Part shown: in pieces, positions 36,396 to 46,251 of the stretch
Layout: each line of letters starts with the position of its first letter
How positions within the stretch are numbered: position 1 is the first letter of the stretch
DNA from: Clostridia bacterium
GTDB lineage: Bacteria; Bacillota; Clostridia; Christensenellales; Aristaeellaceae
NCBI GenBank assembly: GCA_017547285.1
Contig: JAFYQB010000117.1
Span: 1-64,000, forward strand
Length of the DNA stretch: 64,000 nt
Direction: 5' to 3'
The notes under the pieces: model-generated
The model's input: the letters and a program-made list of their open reading frames with translations, nothing else
Databases searched by the model: none
Told to the model about the DNA's origin: nothing
Position numbers and translations under genes: made by a program

Positions 36396-37727
36396 GTGAG
36401 CGTTAAAGTTATCGGCGGAGGCCTTGCAGGCTGTGAAGCAGCCTGGCAGCTTGCTATGCGCGGTGTTTCCGTTGATCTGTATGAAATGAAAAAACAAACC
36501 AAAACGCCGGCACAGCATTTGGATACGCTGGCAGAGCTGGTTTGCTCCAATAGCCTTCGCAGTGATCGCCTTACAAATGCCGTAGGTCTTTTGAAAGCAG
36601 AAATGCGTAAGCTTGATTCGCTGATCATGCGCGTTGCGGATGCAACAGCAGTTCCGGCTGGCGGAGCCCTGGCGGTTGACCGAAACAGTTTTTCTGTAGA
36701 AATTGATAAAGCAATCCGCGAACATCCTTTGATTACGCTTCATGAAGAGGAAATAACCGAAATTCCTGACGAAGGAACCGTCATTATTGCTACCGGTCCT
36801 CTGACCAGCGACACGCTTTCTGATGCGATCGGCAGCATGGAAGGTTTGTCTACGCTGCATTTTTACGATGCAGCAGCGCCAATCGTCACCGCTGATAGTC
36901 TTGATATGGACAAGGTATTCTGTATGTCCCGTTACGAACGCGGATCAGATTATCTGAATTGTCCCATGGATAAAGAAACTTACTTTGATTTTGTTCATGC
37001 CTTGCAGACAGCAGAAACGGTGCCTGTACGTGGTTTCGAGGAAAAAGCGGTATTTGAGGGATGTATGCCGATTGAGAGTATGGCCAAACGCGGAAATATG
37101 GTGATTGCGTTCGGTCCGCTTAAGCCGGTTGGACTCAAAGATCCCCGCACTGGTAAAGAACCATTCGCTGTTGTACAGCTGCGTCGTGACAACTATTCCG
37201 GTTCGTTGTATAACATTGTTGGTTTTCAAACCCGCTTGACATATCCGGAGCAAAAAAGGGTTTTCGGCATGATTCCCGGCCTTGAAAATGCCGAATTCGC
37301 TCGTTTGGGTGTTATGCATCGAAATACCTTTCTGAACAGTCCGGGATTTCTGGATGATACGTTCCGAGTAATCAATCAGCCGCGTTTGTATTTTGCGGGC
37401 CAGATCACTGGTGTGGAAGGCTATGTAGAAAGTGCGGCAAGCGGTTTGCTGGTTGGTTTGACAGCTGCGTATAGAGAAATGGGCAAAGAACCGCCGCGTT
37501 TCAGCGGGAAAACAGCCATCGGTGCTATGGGACGCTATGTAAGTACGCCTAACAAACGTTTCCAGCCCATGAACTGTGCTTTTGGTCTCATTGATCCGCT
37601 GGAAGTAAAACCCGGCGAAAAGCGTATTCGCAATAAGCAGCAGCGGTACGAAAAAATATCAGAACGCGCACTTGCTGAAGTAGACGAAATTGTCGATCAA
37701 ATGAAACGGGCTGAAAATGACCAATAA
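36396..37727 (+). CDS. trmFO: Methylenetetrahydrofolate-tRNA (uracil-54-C5) methyltransferase TrmFO
   Basis: 443 residues. FAD- and folate-dependent enzyme forming ribothymidine 54 in tRNA T-loops, typical of Gram-positives. The N-terminal FAD motif is [16 protein letters not shown], followed by [30 protein letters not shown] and the C-terminal [19 protein letters not shown]. The GTG at 36396 is chosen: AGGAGG is nine bases upstream, and it gives the conserved start [11 protein letters not shown]; nothing upstream in frame fits better. It uses methylene-THF, linking it to one-carbon metabolism. Confidence 0.97.
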   Translation: MSVKVIGGGLAGCEAAWQLAMRGVSVDLYEMKKQTKTPAQHLDTLAELVCSNSLRSDRLTNAVGLLKAEMRKLDSLIMRVADATAVPAGGALAVDRNSFSVEIDKAIREHPLITLHEEEITEIPDEGTVIIATGPLTSDTLSDAIGSMEGLSTLHFYDAAAPIVTADSLDMDKVFCMSRYERGSDYLNCPMDKETYFDFVHALQTAETVPVRGFEEKAVFEGCMPIESMAKRGNMVIAFGPLKPVGLKDPRTGKEPFAVVQLRRDNYSGSLYNIVGFQTRLTYPEQKRVFGMIPGLENAEFARLGVMHRNTFLNSPGFLDDTFRVINQPRLYFAGQITGVEGYVESAASGLLVGLTAAYREMGKEPPRFSGKTAIGAMGRYVSTPNKRFQPMNCAFGLIDPLEVKPGEKRIRNKQQRYEKISERALAEVDEIVDQMKRAENDQ

Positions 37728-37760
37728 TTGATGGTGACGTTCTACAGGAGGAACGAACGA

Positions 37761-39137
37761 ATGAAACGCATTGCTATTTTCGCTATATGTCTTGCGCTGC
37801 TAATGAGTATTGTGCCTGGTTTTTCTCTGGCAAAATCCAAGCAGATGGAGGATAATGTTCCTGTATGGACTGAAGAGGCAGTTCGTCAATATGCACTGGA
37901 TTATATTGCCGGTACGCAAATGACACGTCTGTGGAACTATTATGATTTGCAGATCAGACGTTATTTGCCTCAGCAAGCCTTTGAAAACTTCCTGATCGAT
38001 TTGGAATTCCTGACGGGAGATTTTCAAAAACTGGGCAGTTATCGAAGCTTTGAGGAGCCGCAAAATCAATTAAAGACGCATGTTCTGCATCTTTGTATGG
38101 AGCAGTTGGATATAGAAATGTATCTGACGCATAAAAACAAAGAAGATGACTGGGAAATCATGGCGCTGGAGTTTGTGGTTGCAGAGGAAGAAGCCCTTCC
38201 CGAAAATTTTTGCGGAGCGTTGGAAAACGTATTTGAAGAATCTGCTGTGTTTGTTGGCACGGATGAATACCCGTTGGAAGGCGTTTTGACAATGCCGAAT
38301 GACGCAAGCCGTCAAAACAGAGTTCCCGCCTGTGTGTTTGTGCATGATTTTGGCCCGTATGATAAAGATCATACTCTTGGCGAAACAAAAATGTTTAAGG
38401 ATCTTGCTGCCGAACTGGCTGAAATGGGGATTGCTTCTGTACGTTATGATAAGCGCATCTACTCTTATCCGGATGCAAAAATCAACACGCTATGGGACGA
38501 GGTTGTTGAAGACGCTCTCTCCGCGGTTGAACTGCTGACGAAAGATGAGCGTGTGGATGAGCAGCGTGTTGTTGTTGTTGGTCTTGGGCTTGGTGCAATG
38601 ACTGCTCCGCGCATTGCGTCGCAGTCCAACAGCTCTGTTAGGGGAATGATTATGATCGGCGGCGTGCTTGATTCTTTCATCAACGTCGAATACGAACGTT
38701 CCGGTCATTACTTGAGTACCCTTTCAGAGGACGAAAGAAGCAACGAACAGTACATTGTTCGCAACTTTAAAAGTATGACCGAAGGCAAAGCCCTTGAACA
38801 GAATGTCCTTGGTCGAAACGCTTACTATTACTGGGAGGCAGAGCGTTATCCTCAGGCCAAAACCATTCGTAATCTGGGCATTCCGGTATACATTGTACAG
38901 GGCAGACGTGATCCGTTGGTTGATGAAGACGATGGTCGCCGTGCCTACTACGAAACGCTCGGCAATGCACCCACCCGCTCATACGAGACCTTCAGGGGAC
39001 TTAATCATCTGCTGATGGATGATCTTACTGTAAATATCAACGGCGAACCAGAGTATAAGGTTGAAACGCATGTTGACAAATATGCTGCACGGGTTCTTGG
39101 GAACTGGGTGCTGAATCTGTATCGTGAAACTGAATAA
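37761..39137 (+). CDS. Secreted alpha/beta-hydrolase-like protein lacking the catalytic serine
   Basis: 458 residues with a signal peptide (1-24, [20 protein letters not shown]...). An N-terminal DUF3887-like region (40-150) is followed by an alpha/beta-hydrolase domain with [25 protein letters not shown] and a segment [14 protein letters not shown]. The nucleophile elbow, normally G-x-S-x-G, reads [10 protein letters not shown], so Gly276 replaces Ser. The acid Asp ([12 protein letters not shown]) and His (FRGLNHLL) seem to remain. It may be a binding protein or pseudo-enzyme, or the nucleophile may have moved. It sits where many Bacillota have xerC between trmFO and hslV. AGGAGG lies nine bases before the ATG. 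Confidence 0.85.
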   Translation: MKRIAIFAICLALLMSIVPGFSLAKSKQMEDNVPVWTEEAVRQYALDYIAGTQMTRLWNYYDLQIRRYLPQQAFENFLIDLEFLTGDFQKLGSYRSFEEPQNQLKTHVLHLCMEQLDIEMYLTHKNKEDDWEIMALEFVVAEEEALPENFCGALENVFEESAVFVGTDEYPLEGVLTMPNDASRQNRVPACVFVHDFGPYDKDHTLGETKMFKDLAAELAEMGIASVRYDKRIYSYPDAKINTLWDEVVEDALSAVELLTKDERVDEQRVVVVGLGLGAMTAPRIASQSNSSVRGMIMIGGVLDSFINVEYERSGHYLSTLSEDERSNEQYIVRNFKSMTEGKALEQNVLGRNAYYYWEAERYPQAKTIRNLGIPVYIVQGRRDPLVDEDDGRRAYYETLGNAPTRSYETFRGLNHLLMDDLTVNINGEPEYKVETHVDKYAARVLGNWVLNLYRETE

Positions 39138-39148
39138 GAGGTAATGGT

Positions 39149-39682
39149 ATGAGTATGAAAGGAACAACGATTTGCGCGGTTAAACGCAATGGGCATATTG
39201 CAATTGCCGGTGATGGACAGGTTACCATGGGCGAGAATACCATTTTTAAGTCTTCAGCCCGCAAGGTGCGCCGCCTGTATAATGGGCAGGTTGTGGTTGG
39301 CTTTGCCGGCTCTGTTGCCGATGCTTTTTCACTCTGCGAACGTTTTGAGGAAAAACTGACGCAGTGCGGAGGCAATCTGGAACGTGCTGCTGTTAATTTG
39401 GCACAAGAATGGCGGGGCGATCAAATCGCCCGCAAACTGGAGAGCATGATGATCGTTGCCGACAGGGATTCTTTGCTGGTTCTTAGCGGTACCGGCGAAG
39501 TCATTGATCCTGATGACGGCGTTTGCGCTATTGGTTCCGGCGGAAATTATGCTCTGGCTGCTGCTCGTGCGCTGGTTCAGAACACGGAACTTTCTGCTGA
39601 AGATATCGCTGTAAAGTCGTTGGAGGTTGCCGCTTCTATCTGTGTCTTTACCAACGACCATATTTCCGTAGAAACGCTCTAA
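39149..39682 (+). CDS. hslV: ATP-dependent protease subunit HslV
   Basis: 177-residue peptidase subunit of the HslUV protease. The proteasome-type catalytic Thr should be T6 after removal of the five-residue leader MSMKG ([11 protein letters not shown]). [33 protein letters not shown] and [14 protein letters not shown] match the family closely. AGAGG precedes the ATG. hslU follows 15 bases later. The gene is placed directly after the pseudo-hydrolase (11-base gap). Confidence 0.98.
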   Translation: MSMKGTTICAVKRNGHIAIAGDGQVTMGENTIFKSSARKVRRLYNGQVVVGFAGSVADAFSLCERFEEKLTQCGGNLERAAVNLAQEWRGDQIARKLESMMIVADRDSLLVLSGTGEVIDPDDGVCAIGSGGNYALAAARALVQNTELSAEDIAVKSLEVAASICVFTNDHISVETL

Positions 39683-39697
39683 GAGAGGGGAAGTTGT

Positions 39698-41068
39698 ATG
39701 AAAGAATTGACCCCCAGAGAGATCACACGTGAACTCGATCGCTATATTATTGGACAGGATGAAGCAAAACGCGCTGTTGCCATCGCGTTGCGAAACCGCT
39801 ATCGTCGTGCGCAGCTGGATGAAGGCCTGCGTAACGAGATCAGCCCGAAAAACATTCTGATGATCGGACCTACAGGCGTTGGCAAAACAGAAATTGCGCG
39901 TCGCCTGGCCAAGCTGGTGCAAGCTCCTTTCATCAAAGTGGAAGCAACCAAATTTACCGAGGTCGGTTATGTTGGACGCGATGTCGAGAGCATTATCCGT
40001 GATTTGACTGAGAATGCAATCCGCATGGTTCGTGATGAATATACCAAGCGTGTTGAAACCCGTGCATCTGTGCTGGCCGAAGATCGCCTTGTTTCGCTGC
40101 TTGTGCATCCGCCCAAGAAAGGTCCTTCCAATCCGTTTGAATTCCTGATGAACCCGAATAAAAAAGAACCTGAACCCAGCCGTGAAGAACAGGAAAAACT
40201 GGCAGTTCGCCGTGAAGATGTTTTGAAGCAGCTTCGCAGCGGTTCTTTGGAAGATCGGGAAATCGAAATTGAAGTGGAAGATTCTTTGCCTGAACTGGAA
40301 GTAGGCGGTAATTCCATCAGCATCGGCGATATGATGGGGGGGATGATGCCCAAAAAGACCAAAATTCGTCGCGTAAAGGTGAAAGAAGCACGAAAAATCC
40401 TGCTTCAGGAGGAATCCGCTAAACTGATTGACGAGGATCAGGTGAAAGAAGAAGCCATTCAGCGCGCAGAACAACAGGGTATCGTGTTCATCGATGAAAT
40501 TGACAAGGTCGCTGGCCGCTCTGCGGGCGGCCATGGTCCGGACGTCAGTCGTGAGGGCGTTCAACGCGATATCCTGCCCATTGTTGAAGGCAGCACGGTT
40601 AATACCAAATACGGACCTGTACGTACTGATTTCATGCTCTTTATCGCAGCTGGTGCGTTTCATGTAGCCAAAGTAACGGATCTTATTCCCGAACTGCAGG
40701 GCCGTTTCCCCGTCCACGTCACGCTGAAGAGTCTTACGCAGGACGATTTCAAAGCGATTCTGACCCAGCCCGAAAACGCGCTGACACGGCAGTATGAGGC
40801 ACTGCTGGCAGTTGATAAGGTATTCCTGTCGTTTGAAGACAGCGCTATTGACGCTATTGCCCATGCAGCTTATGTGATGAACGAAACCAAGGAAGATATT
40901 GGTGCCCGACGTCTCTTTGCTGTATTTGAAAAATTGCTCGAAGATATCAGTTTCAATGCGGGCGGCGATGAAATGCCCAATGTGTATCTGAACATCAATG
41001 GAGATTACGTTATTGATCACATTGGTAAAGATGAAGTCAAGCTCGATATGAAACGCTATATCCTGTAA
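39698..41068 (+). CDS. hslU: ATP-dependent protease ATPase subunit HslU
   Basis: 456-residue AAA+ unfoldase that feeds HslV. Walker A is GPTGVGKTEIARRLA and Walker B IVFIDEIDKVA. The pore-type segment and the HslU I-domain (about 105-245, charged) are present. The C-terminal DYVIDHIGKDEVKLDMKRYIL ends in the hydrophobic residues that dock into HslV. The ribosome binding site AGAGGGGAAG lies before the ATG. codY, which often follows hslU in Bacilli, is replaced here by a DUF6440 miniprotein. Confidence 0.98.
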   Translation: MKELTPREITRELDRYIIGQDEAKRAVAIALRNRYRRAQLDEGLRNEISPKNILMIGPTGVGKTEIARRLAKLVQAPFIKVEATKFTEVGYVGRDVESIIRDLTENAIRMVRDEYTKRVETRASVLAEDRLVSLLVHPPKKGPSNPFEFLMNPNKKEPEPSREEQEKLAVRREDVLKQLRSGSLEDREIEIEVEDSLPELEVGGNSISIGDMMGGMMPKKTKIRRVKVKEARKILLQEESAKLIDEDQVKEEAIQRAEQQGIVFIDEIDKVAGRSAGGHGPDVSREGVQRDILPIVEGSTVNTKYGPVRTDFMLFIAAGAFHVAKVTDLIPELQGRFPVHVTLKSLTQDDFKAILTQPENALTRQYEALLAVDKVFLSFEDSAIDAIAHAAYVMNETKEDIGARRLFAVFEKLLEDISFNAGGDEMPNVYLNINGDYVIDHIGKDEVKLDMKRYIL

Positions 41069-41081
41069 AGGAGACAGCGAT

Positions 41082-41252
41082 ATGGATAATCGTTTTGAAA
41101 AGGTGTATTCGCAGGGTGTTCTGAACGTTATCGAAATCTGGGTGGATCGTGAAACAGGAGTCAATTATCTGTTTCATGGTTCTGGAAACGCCGGGGGACT
41201 CACTGTACTGCTGAATGCAGATGGGAAACCGGTGATCACTCCTGTTCACTGA
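41082..41252 (+). CDS. DUF6440-like miniprotein
   Basis: 56 residues starting MDNRFEKVYSQGVLNV, then WVDRETGVNYLFHGSG, AGGLTVLLNADGKPV and ending TPVH. This matches the compact DUF6440 pattern (RFEKV...VDxETGVxYL...GGLTxLLxxDGKP) known from Bacillota, of unknown function. Strong AAGGAG seven bases before the ATG; 13 bases after hslU, so probably translated from the hslVU transcript. No membrane segment. The predicted fold is a small beta sheet. Confidence 0.85.
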   Translation: MDNRFEKVYSQGVLNVIEIWVDRETGVNYLFHGSGNAGGLTVLLNADGKPVITPVH

Positions 41253-41270
41253 TTCTTAAACGGCCGCGTA

Positions 41271-41299
41271 TTGTGCGCGGTCGTTCTCTATGTTATAAT
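41271..41299 (+). promoter_or_regulatory. Predicted promoter of the deaminase/glycosyltransferase operon
   Basis: TTGTGC (41271-41276), 17-base spacer, perfect TATAAT (41294-41299). The -35 lies in the loop of an imperfect GC-rich inverted repeat (41260-41284), which may end hslVU transcription. Confidence 0.6.
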
Positions 41300-41330
41300 A
41301 AACTGTAATCCTTACAGGGAGGAACATAAG

Positions 41331-42650
41331 ATGCGTACAAGAATTACGAATATTATCATGACGCCCGGAGTCACCAATGAGGCTCATATTCCGTTTGTTT
41401 ATGATGCTGAAATTCTTATTGAGGACAGCCTTATCATTTATGCCGGAAAGCGTGATGAAGCCCCCGTTTTTGAGGCTGATCAAACCATCGATGGAAACGG
41501 CGCGCTTGCAATGCCTGGCCTGTGCAACATGCACACGCATACACCCATGACGCTTTTGCGCAGCATAGGCAGCGATCTGCCTCTTGATCGCTGGCTGAAT
41601 GAAGCCATCTGGCCTGTTGAAAAGCATCTCACAGACGATGCTGTACGTGCTGGCACGGATCTTGGCATTATGGAAATGCTGCGTTATGGCACAACCTCCT
41701 TTAATGATATGTATATGAGAATGGATATGGAAGCGGAAGCGGTTCGCGACAGCGGTATGCGTGCGCTTCTTGGCCACGGCGTGGTTGATTTTGATGAAAG
41801 CTGCTCCGATTTGCTTCCGAATATTGCGCTGATTGAAAAGTGGAATCACGCAGCGGATGATCGTATCCGTGTTGCGCTGGCACCCCATAGCGAAGGCGCC
41901 ACCACTCAGAAAGTGATGGAAAAAATTCGTGACGCAGCTGAAACCTATAAAGTTCCTGTCCACGTTCATGTTAGCGAAACCAGGTTGGACTATGAAGGCG
42001 GCATTGAACGGCGCGGTCTCACGCCTCCACAGTATCTGGACAAGCTTGGACTGCTGGAGTATCCTGTGCTTGCCGCTCATTGTGTCTGGTTTACCGATGA
42101 AGATATTGAACTTTTTGCACGCAAGGGTGCGGTGATCTTGCACAATCCCGTCAGCAATCTGAAACTTGCCAGCGGTGTTGCACCGATTGCCAAGATGCTC
42201 AAGGCTGGCTGTAAGGTAACAATCGGCACTGATGGTGTTGCCAGCAATAACAATCTGAACCTTTGGGAAGAAATCAAGCTGATGCCCATGCTGCAAAAGG
42301 GTGTAACCTTGGATCCGACCGTTGTGTCTCCTGCGCAAACCATTGCAGCAGCCACCAGCGTTGGTGCCAAAGCGCTGGGTTATGATAACCTGGGTCTTTT
42401 GAAGCCCGGCTACCTGGCTGACATCATTTTGATGGACCTGAGTGGTGCTCATATGGCTCCCTGCAATGATTTGGAAAGTAATCTTGTCTATTCTGCGCAG
42501 GGAAGCGATGTAGTCATGACCATGGTACATGGCAAAGTCCTGTACCGCAATGGTGAATTTACTACCCTTGATGCTAAACTTGTTACGGAACGAGCATCCA
42601 AAGAAGCCGCTCTTCTGCTTGAACGGGCAGAAAAGGCCAAAAATGCGTGA
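41331..42650 (+). CDS. mtaD: 5'-methylthioadenosine/S-adenosylhomocysteine deaminase-type amidohydrolase
   Basis: 439 residues. Converts SAH, MTA or adenosine-type nucleosides to inosyl products; related to TrzA/chlorohydrolases. Metal-binding motifs are MHTHTPM, HVHVSET, LAAHCVW and IGTDGVASNNNLN. NMHTHTPMTLLRSIGSDLPLDRWL is the family's substrate loop. The ATG at 41331 has GGGAGG eight bases upstream. The stop overlaps the GTG of the first glycosyltransferase (GTGA), so an unrelated-looking purine salvage gene is coupled to a glycan cluster. Confidence 0.93.
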   Translation: MRTRITNIIMTPGVTNEAHIPFVYDAEILIEDSLIIYAGKRDEAPVFEADQTIDGNGALAMPGLCNMHTHTPMTLLRSIGSDLPLDRWLNEAIWPVEKHLTDDAVRAGTDLGIMEMLRYGTTSFNDMYMRMDMEAEAVRDSGMRALLGHGVVDFDESCSDLLPNIALIEKWNHAADDRIRVALAPHSEGATTQKVMEKIRDAAETYKVPVHVHVSETRLDYEGGIERRGLTPPQYLDKLGLLEYPVLAAHCVWFTDEDIELFARKGAVILHNPVSNLKLASGVAPIAKMLKAGCKVTIGTDGVASNNNLNLWEEIKLMPMLQKGVTLDPTVVSPAQTIAAATSVGAKALGYDNLGLLKPGYLADIILMDLSGAHMAPCNDLESNLVYSAQGSDVVMTMVHGKVLYRNGEFTTLDAKLVTERASKEAALLLERAEKAKNA

Positions 42651-43852
42651 CTTGTATGAAAATTCTGGTGATATGCCAGCATTACTGGCCCGAAAATTTT
42701 CGCGTAACTGAAATCTGTGAAGCGCTGGCAGAGCGCGGTCATCAAGTGACCGCGCTCGTTGGCTTGCCTAATTATCCAACAGGAATTATTCCAGAAGAGT
42801 ACAGGCGCTTCCGCAATCGTCACCAGTTTCGAAATGGGGTAGAAATCAAACGCTGTTTTGAGGTTGGACGAAAGCCCGGCAAATTAGGTCTTGCTGTCAA
42901 TTATGTAAGTTACATGTCTTCTGCCTGTATCAAAGCACTGTCTCACAAGCGCGATTACGACGCTATTTATGCGTTCTCTACTTCGCCTGTGTTAATGAGC
43001 CTGCCAGCTGCGCTGCTGCGTTGTTTTACAAAGAAAAAGCTGCTGATTTATGTACTGGATATCTGGCCGGCCTGTCTGGCTGCTATGAATGTATTTGAAG
43101 GCTCGCTTTTATATACCATTATGAAGCCGGTTAGCAAATGGATCTATAAAAAAGCTGATATTCTGACCTACTCATCCAAACGGTTTCAGGGATACTTAAA
43201 AAATGTACATGATATCGAGGTTCCTAACGAATGGTATATGCCGCAGTTTGCTGATGATGTGTTTTCTTCAACACTTCCTCCAAAGCAAAGTGCAAACGAA
43301 AAGCAGCTTGTTTTTGCTGGTAATATAGGAAAAGTCCAAGCGGTTGAAGTCCTGTTAGAAGCTGCTTTTTTGCTTAGAAATGAGCCTGTGCACTGGCATA
43401 TCGTCGGCGATGGATCCAACTATCAGAATTGCCTCGATTTAACCCAAAAGCTGGCTCTGCAAGATAAGGTTACATTCTACGGGCGTAGACCGCTGGAGGA
43501 TATGCCTGCATACTACGCAATGGCTGACGCCCTGCTTGTAAGTATGCGTAATGATATCAGCGTCAATGATACTCTTCCAGGAAAAGTACAAAGTTATATG
43601 GCTGCGGGCAAACCCGTTCTTGGGTCTATTGGCGGTGAAACTGCCTATGTGGTGGAAAAAGCGGGCTGTGGATTCTGTTCAGCACCGGATGATCCTCAGG
43701 CTTTTGCGGACACAGTTCGACGTTTCCTTGCCCATCCTGACCCTGCACAGCTCGGTTTGAACGGAAGTCGTTATTATCACCAACACTTTACCAAGAAGCA
43801 TCATATGGATCAGCTTGAATCCATGCTGCAAGGTTTGGCGGGAGGCAAATAA
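42647..43852 (+). CDS. Glycosyltransferase family 4 (WbuB-like)
   Basis: 401 residues. GT-B fold retaining glycosyltransferase. N-terminal block ILVICQHYWPENFRVTEICEAL and GLPNYPTGIIPEEY are typical of WbuB/colanic-acid-type GT4s. The nucleotide-sugar domain carries LVFAGNIGKVQAVEVLLEAA, WHIVGDGSNY, FYGRRPLEDMPAYYAMADALLVS and LPGKVQSYMAAGKPVLGSI. The GTG at 42647 is favoured: AAAAGG is ten bases upstream and it overlaps the previous stop; an ATG three codons later is the alternative. Probably modifies a lipid-linked surface polysaccharide. Confidence 0.9.
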   Translation: MTCMKILVICQHYWPENFRVTEICEALAERGHQVTALVGLPNYPTGIIPEEYRRFRNRHQFRNGVEIKRCFEVGRKPGKLGLAVNYVSYMSSACIKALSHKRDYDAIYAFSTSPVLMSLPAALLRCFTKKKLLIYVLDIWPACLAAMNVFEGSLLYTIMKPVSKWIYKKADILTYSSKRFQGYLKNVHDIEVPNEWYMPQFADDVFSSTLPPKQSANEKQLVFAGNIGKVQAVEVLLEAAFLLRNEPVHWHIVGDGSNYQNCLDLTQKLALQDKVTFYGRRPLEDMPAYYAMADALLVSMRNDISVNDTLPGKVQSYMAAGKPVLGSIGGETAYVVEKAGCGFCSAPDDPQAFADTVRRFLAHPDPAQLGLNGSRYYHQHFTKKHHMDQLESMLQGLAGGK

Positions 43853-43855
43853 GCG

Positions 43856-45058
43856 ATGCGTATTTTTCAGCTGAATACATTTTGCGGCGTTAAAAGCACG
43901 GGGCGTATTGCATGCGAAATCGCAAAGCTTGTTCTAGAAGACGGGGGAGAATGCCTGATTGGTTACGGCGTTCCGGGGATCTCCAATGATTCCGAGCCTT
44001 TTGCATATAAGATTGGTAATGCTTTCGAACGCAAAATTCACGCTGTGATCCGGAAACTCTTTGATGCTGAAGGGTATGGCAGCTGGTTCGCTACGCAGAA
44101 GCTCATTCGGAAAATGAAAACTTTTCAACCGGATTTGATTCATCTGCATAATTTGCATGGATGTTATTTGCACCTGCCTTCATTGTTCCGTTATTTTCAA
44201 AAAGCTGCTATTCCAATCGTGTGGACGCTTCACGACTGCTGGCCGTTTACTGGTCATTGCGCTTACTTTGATTATTCCGGCTGTGAACGTTGGAAGAAGG
44301 AATGCCACCATTGTCCTCAGCAAAAAAACTACCCTGTTTGCATTGGCATCGATGGCTCTATACGCAACCACCGCATGAAAAAAAGATTTTTTTCTTTGCC
44401 TTTGCAAATGACATTTGCAGTACCGTGCGAGTGGATGACAGGACAGCTGGGCGCTTCCTTTCTCAGGTGCTATCCTTCCAGCGTAATCGTAAACGGAGTC
44501 AATTTGAACACATTTCATCCAATTTCAAACAATTTGCGTGAACGTTATCACCTTAACGATGCAAAGGTATGTCTTTCCGTTGCTTCTGAGTGGGATCATC
44601 GAAAAGGTCTGTCTTATCTGTGCGAAGCCGCACAGAAGATGGGGGAGAATTACCGCTTTGTTGTAATTGGATTGACTGATGAACAGATCGCTGCTTTGCC
44701 GAGTGGCATGATAGGTATCAAAAATACAACCAACGTTCGTGAATTGGCTGAATGGTATACAACCGCGGATTGTTTGGTAAACCCAACACTTGAAGATAAT
44801 ATGCCGATGGTAAATTTGGAAGCATTAGCCTGTGGCACGCCGGTTGTAGTATTTGAAACAGGAGGTTGTCCTGAAGCAATTAACGAAAAGTGCGGGATTG
44901 TTGTTCCAAAAGGTGATTTAACTGCGCTGCGCGATGCCATTCGCAGAGCAGTCAGTGGTTTTTATCGTTCGGAGGACTGCATTTCCCGCGCAAAAGAGTT
45001 TGATTGTGCCCAAACGTTCCAGCGGTATCTGGCTCTTTACAAGGAGTTGGTTGAATGA
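43856..45058 (+). CDS. Glycosyltransferase family 4
   Basis: 400 residues. FQLNTFCGVKSTGRIACEIAKL opens the acceptor domain, with LIHLHNLHGCYLHLP and WTLHDCWPFTGHCAYFDYSGCERWK, as in many capsule and exopolysaccharide GT4s. The donor domain shows LSVASEWDHRKGLSYLCEAA, FVVIGLTDEQ and NPTLEDNMPMVNLEALACGTPVV (the E-x7-E type motif). A Cys-rich loop (CERWKKECHHCPQQ) might bind metal. GGAGG lies within the previous gene's end; ATGA overlap to the next. Confidence 0.9.
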   Translation: MRIFQLNTFCGVKSTGRIACEIAKLVLEDGGECLIGYGVPGISNDSEPFAYKIGNAFERKIHAVIRKLFDAEGYGSWFATQKLIRKMKTFQPDLIHLHNLHGCYLHLPSLFRYFQKAAIPIVWTLHDCWPFTGHCAYFDYSGCERWKKECHHCPQQKNYPVCIGIDGSIRNHRMKKRFFSLPLQMTFAVPCEWMTGQLGASFLRCYPSSVIVNGVNLNTFHPISNNLRERYHLNDAKVCLSVASEWDHRKGLSYLCEAAQKMGENYRFVVIGLTDEQIAALPSGMIGIKNTTNVRELAEWYTTADCLVNPTLEDNMPMVNLEALACGTPVVVFETGGCPEAINEKCGIVVPKGDLTALRDAIRRAVSGFYRSEDCISRAKEFDCAQTFQRYLALYKELVE

Positions 45059-46251
45059 ATCTATTAATGCTTACCCTCATGTATCCACGGGATCAACTGG
45101 ATGAAGTAACAGCCAACGTCAAGGATAAATTACAAAATCAGATCAACAATTATCAATGGGCTTTTGTTGAAGGCATCAGAGCTAATTTAGGGGAAACCGA
45201 AAAACTGGATATCGTAAATTGCCTTCCGGTTGGTGTTTATCCCCTGCAATACAGACAGCTTCTGCTCAAAACAGGAATGCACGACAATCACACCATTCAC
45301 CAGCTGGGGTGTATTAATCTGCCCTTTTTCAAACAAGTATTCCGTGCTGTGAATACTGCAAAAGCCATAGAGCAATGGGCGGCTCAAAGCAAAGAAAATC
45401 GTACGCTTCTGGTATATACGCAGTATCTGCCTTATCTGCAGGCAATCAACAAAGTAAAAAAGAAATACCCCGATCTGAAAACTGCAGTTATTGTAACAGA
45501 CCTTCCAAATGAAATGGGTTTGTCTACAGGTCGAAAAGGATTTCTGAAGAAAATGGAAACCTTGCTTGGTAATCAAAGCTTGGAATTGCTTCGAAAGATG
45601 GATGGATTTATTCTTCTTACACCTCCTATGAAGGAAGCATTGAAGATTGAAGACAAATCTGTAGAAATAATCGAAGGGCTTATTTTATCAAATGTGGAAC
45701 TGCCTTCTGCTCCCGAACCTGCCAAAAAGTATTTTTTGTATTCTGGTACGCTTGAGAAAGAATTGGGGGTTTTTGAAATGCTTAATGCTTTTGCTAAAAT
45801 GCCAGAGTATGATCTGTGGATCTGCGGGCATGGTTCCCTTACGGATCAGGTTAAAGAATACGAAAACCAGTACTCAAATATCCGTTTTTGGGGATTTGTT
45901 CCACAAAAAGAAGCGCTGGCTATGCAAGCCGGCGCGACAGGCCTTTTGAATCCCAGACAGCCCGATGGCTTATTTACACGCTATTCTTTTCCAAGCAAAA
46001 CCTTGGAGTACATGCGTTCCGGAAAACCAGTCCTCTGCTGTAAACTGGAAGGCATTCCAAAGGATTATGATCCATATTTAAACTACATGAACGAAGGTGC
46101 TGAAGGTATTATTGCAGCGGTGCGCAATCTGATGCTGCTATCTGATGCTGAACGAAAAAACATGGGGGAAATAAGCCGGGCCTATGTCGTAGAGCATAAA
46201 AATCCGTCCGTCCAATGCAGGAAATTACTTGATTTGCTCCGGAATATGTGA
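45055..46251 (+). CDS. Glycosyltransferase (GT-B, GT4-like)
   Basis: 398 residues. N-terminal MNLLMLTLMYPRD; acceptor domain followed by a donor domain with FLYSGTLEKELGVFEMLNAFAKM, LWICGHGSLTDQVKEY, IRFWGFVPQKEALAMQAGATGLLNPRQPDG and YSFPSKTLEYMRSGKPVLCC. This last block is the usual nucleotide-sugar-binding region. Its start overlaps the previous stop (ATGA). Three glycosyltransferases in series suggest sequential building of one surface oligosaccharide. The last 27 bases overlap a converging minus-strand gene. Confidence 0.88.
   Translation: MNLLMLTLMYPRDQLDEVTANVKDKLQNQINNYQWAFVEGIRANLGETEKLDIVNCLPVGVYPLQYRQLLLKTGMHDNHTIHQLGCINLPFFKQVFRAVNTAKAIEQWAAQSKENRTLLVYTQYLPYLQAINKVKKKYPDLKTAVIVTDLPNEMGLSTGRKGFLKKMETLLGNQSLELLRKMDGFILLTPPMKEALKIEDKSVEIIEGLILSNVELPSAPEPAKKYFLYSGTLEKELGVFEMLNAFAKMPEYDLWICGHGSLTDQVKEYENQYSNIRFWGFVPQKEALAMQAGATGLLNPRQPDGLFTRYSFPSKTLEYMRSGKPVLCCKLEGIPKDYDPYLNYMNEGAEGIIAAVRNLMLLSDAERKNMGEISRAYVVEHKNPSVQCRKLLDLLRNM

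Noticed and set aside
39329..41164. Minus-strand open frame of 611 codons opposite hslV and hslU
   Set aside because: Shadow of strongly conserved genes. The translation is rich in Phe, Asn, Gln and His, typical of antisense reading; no start signal is seen.
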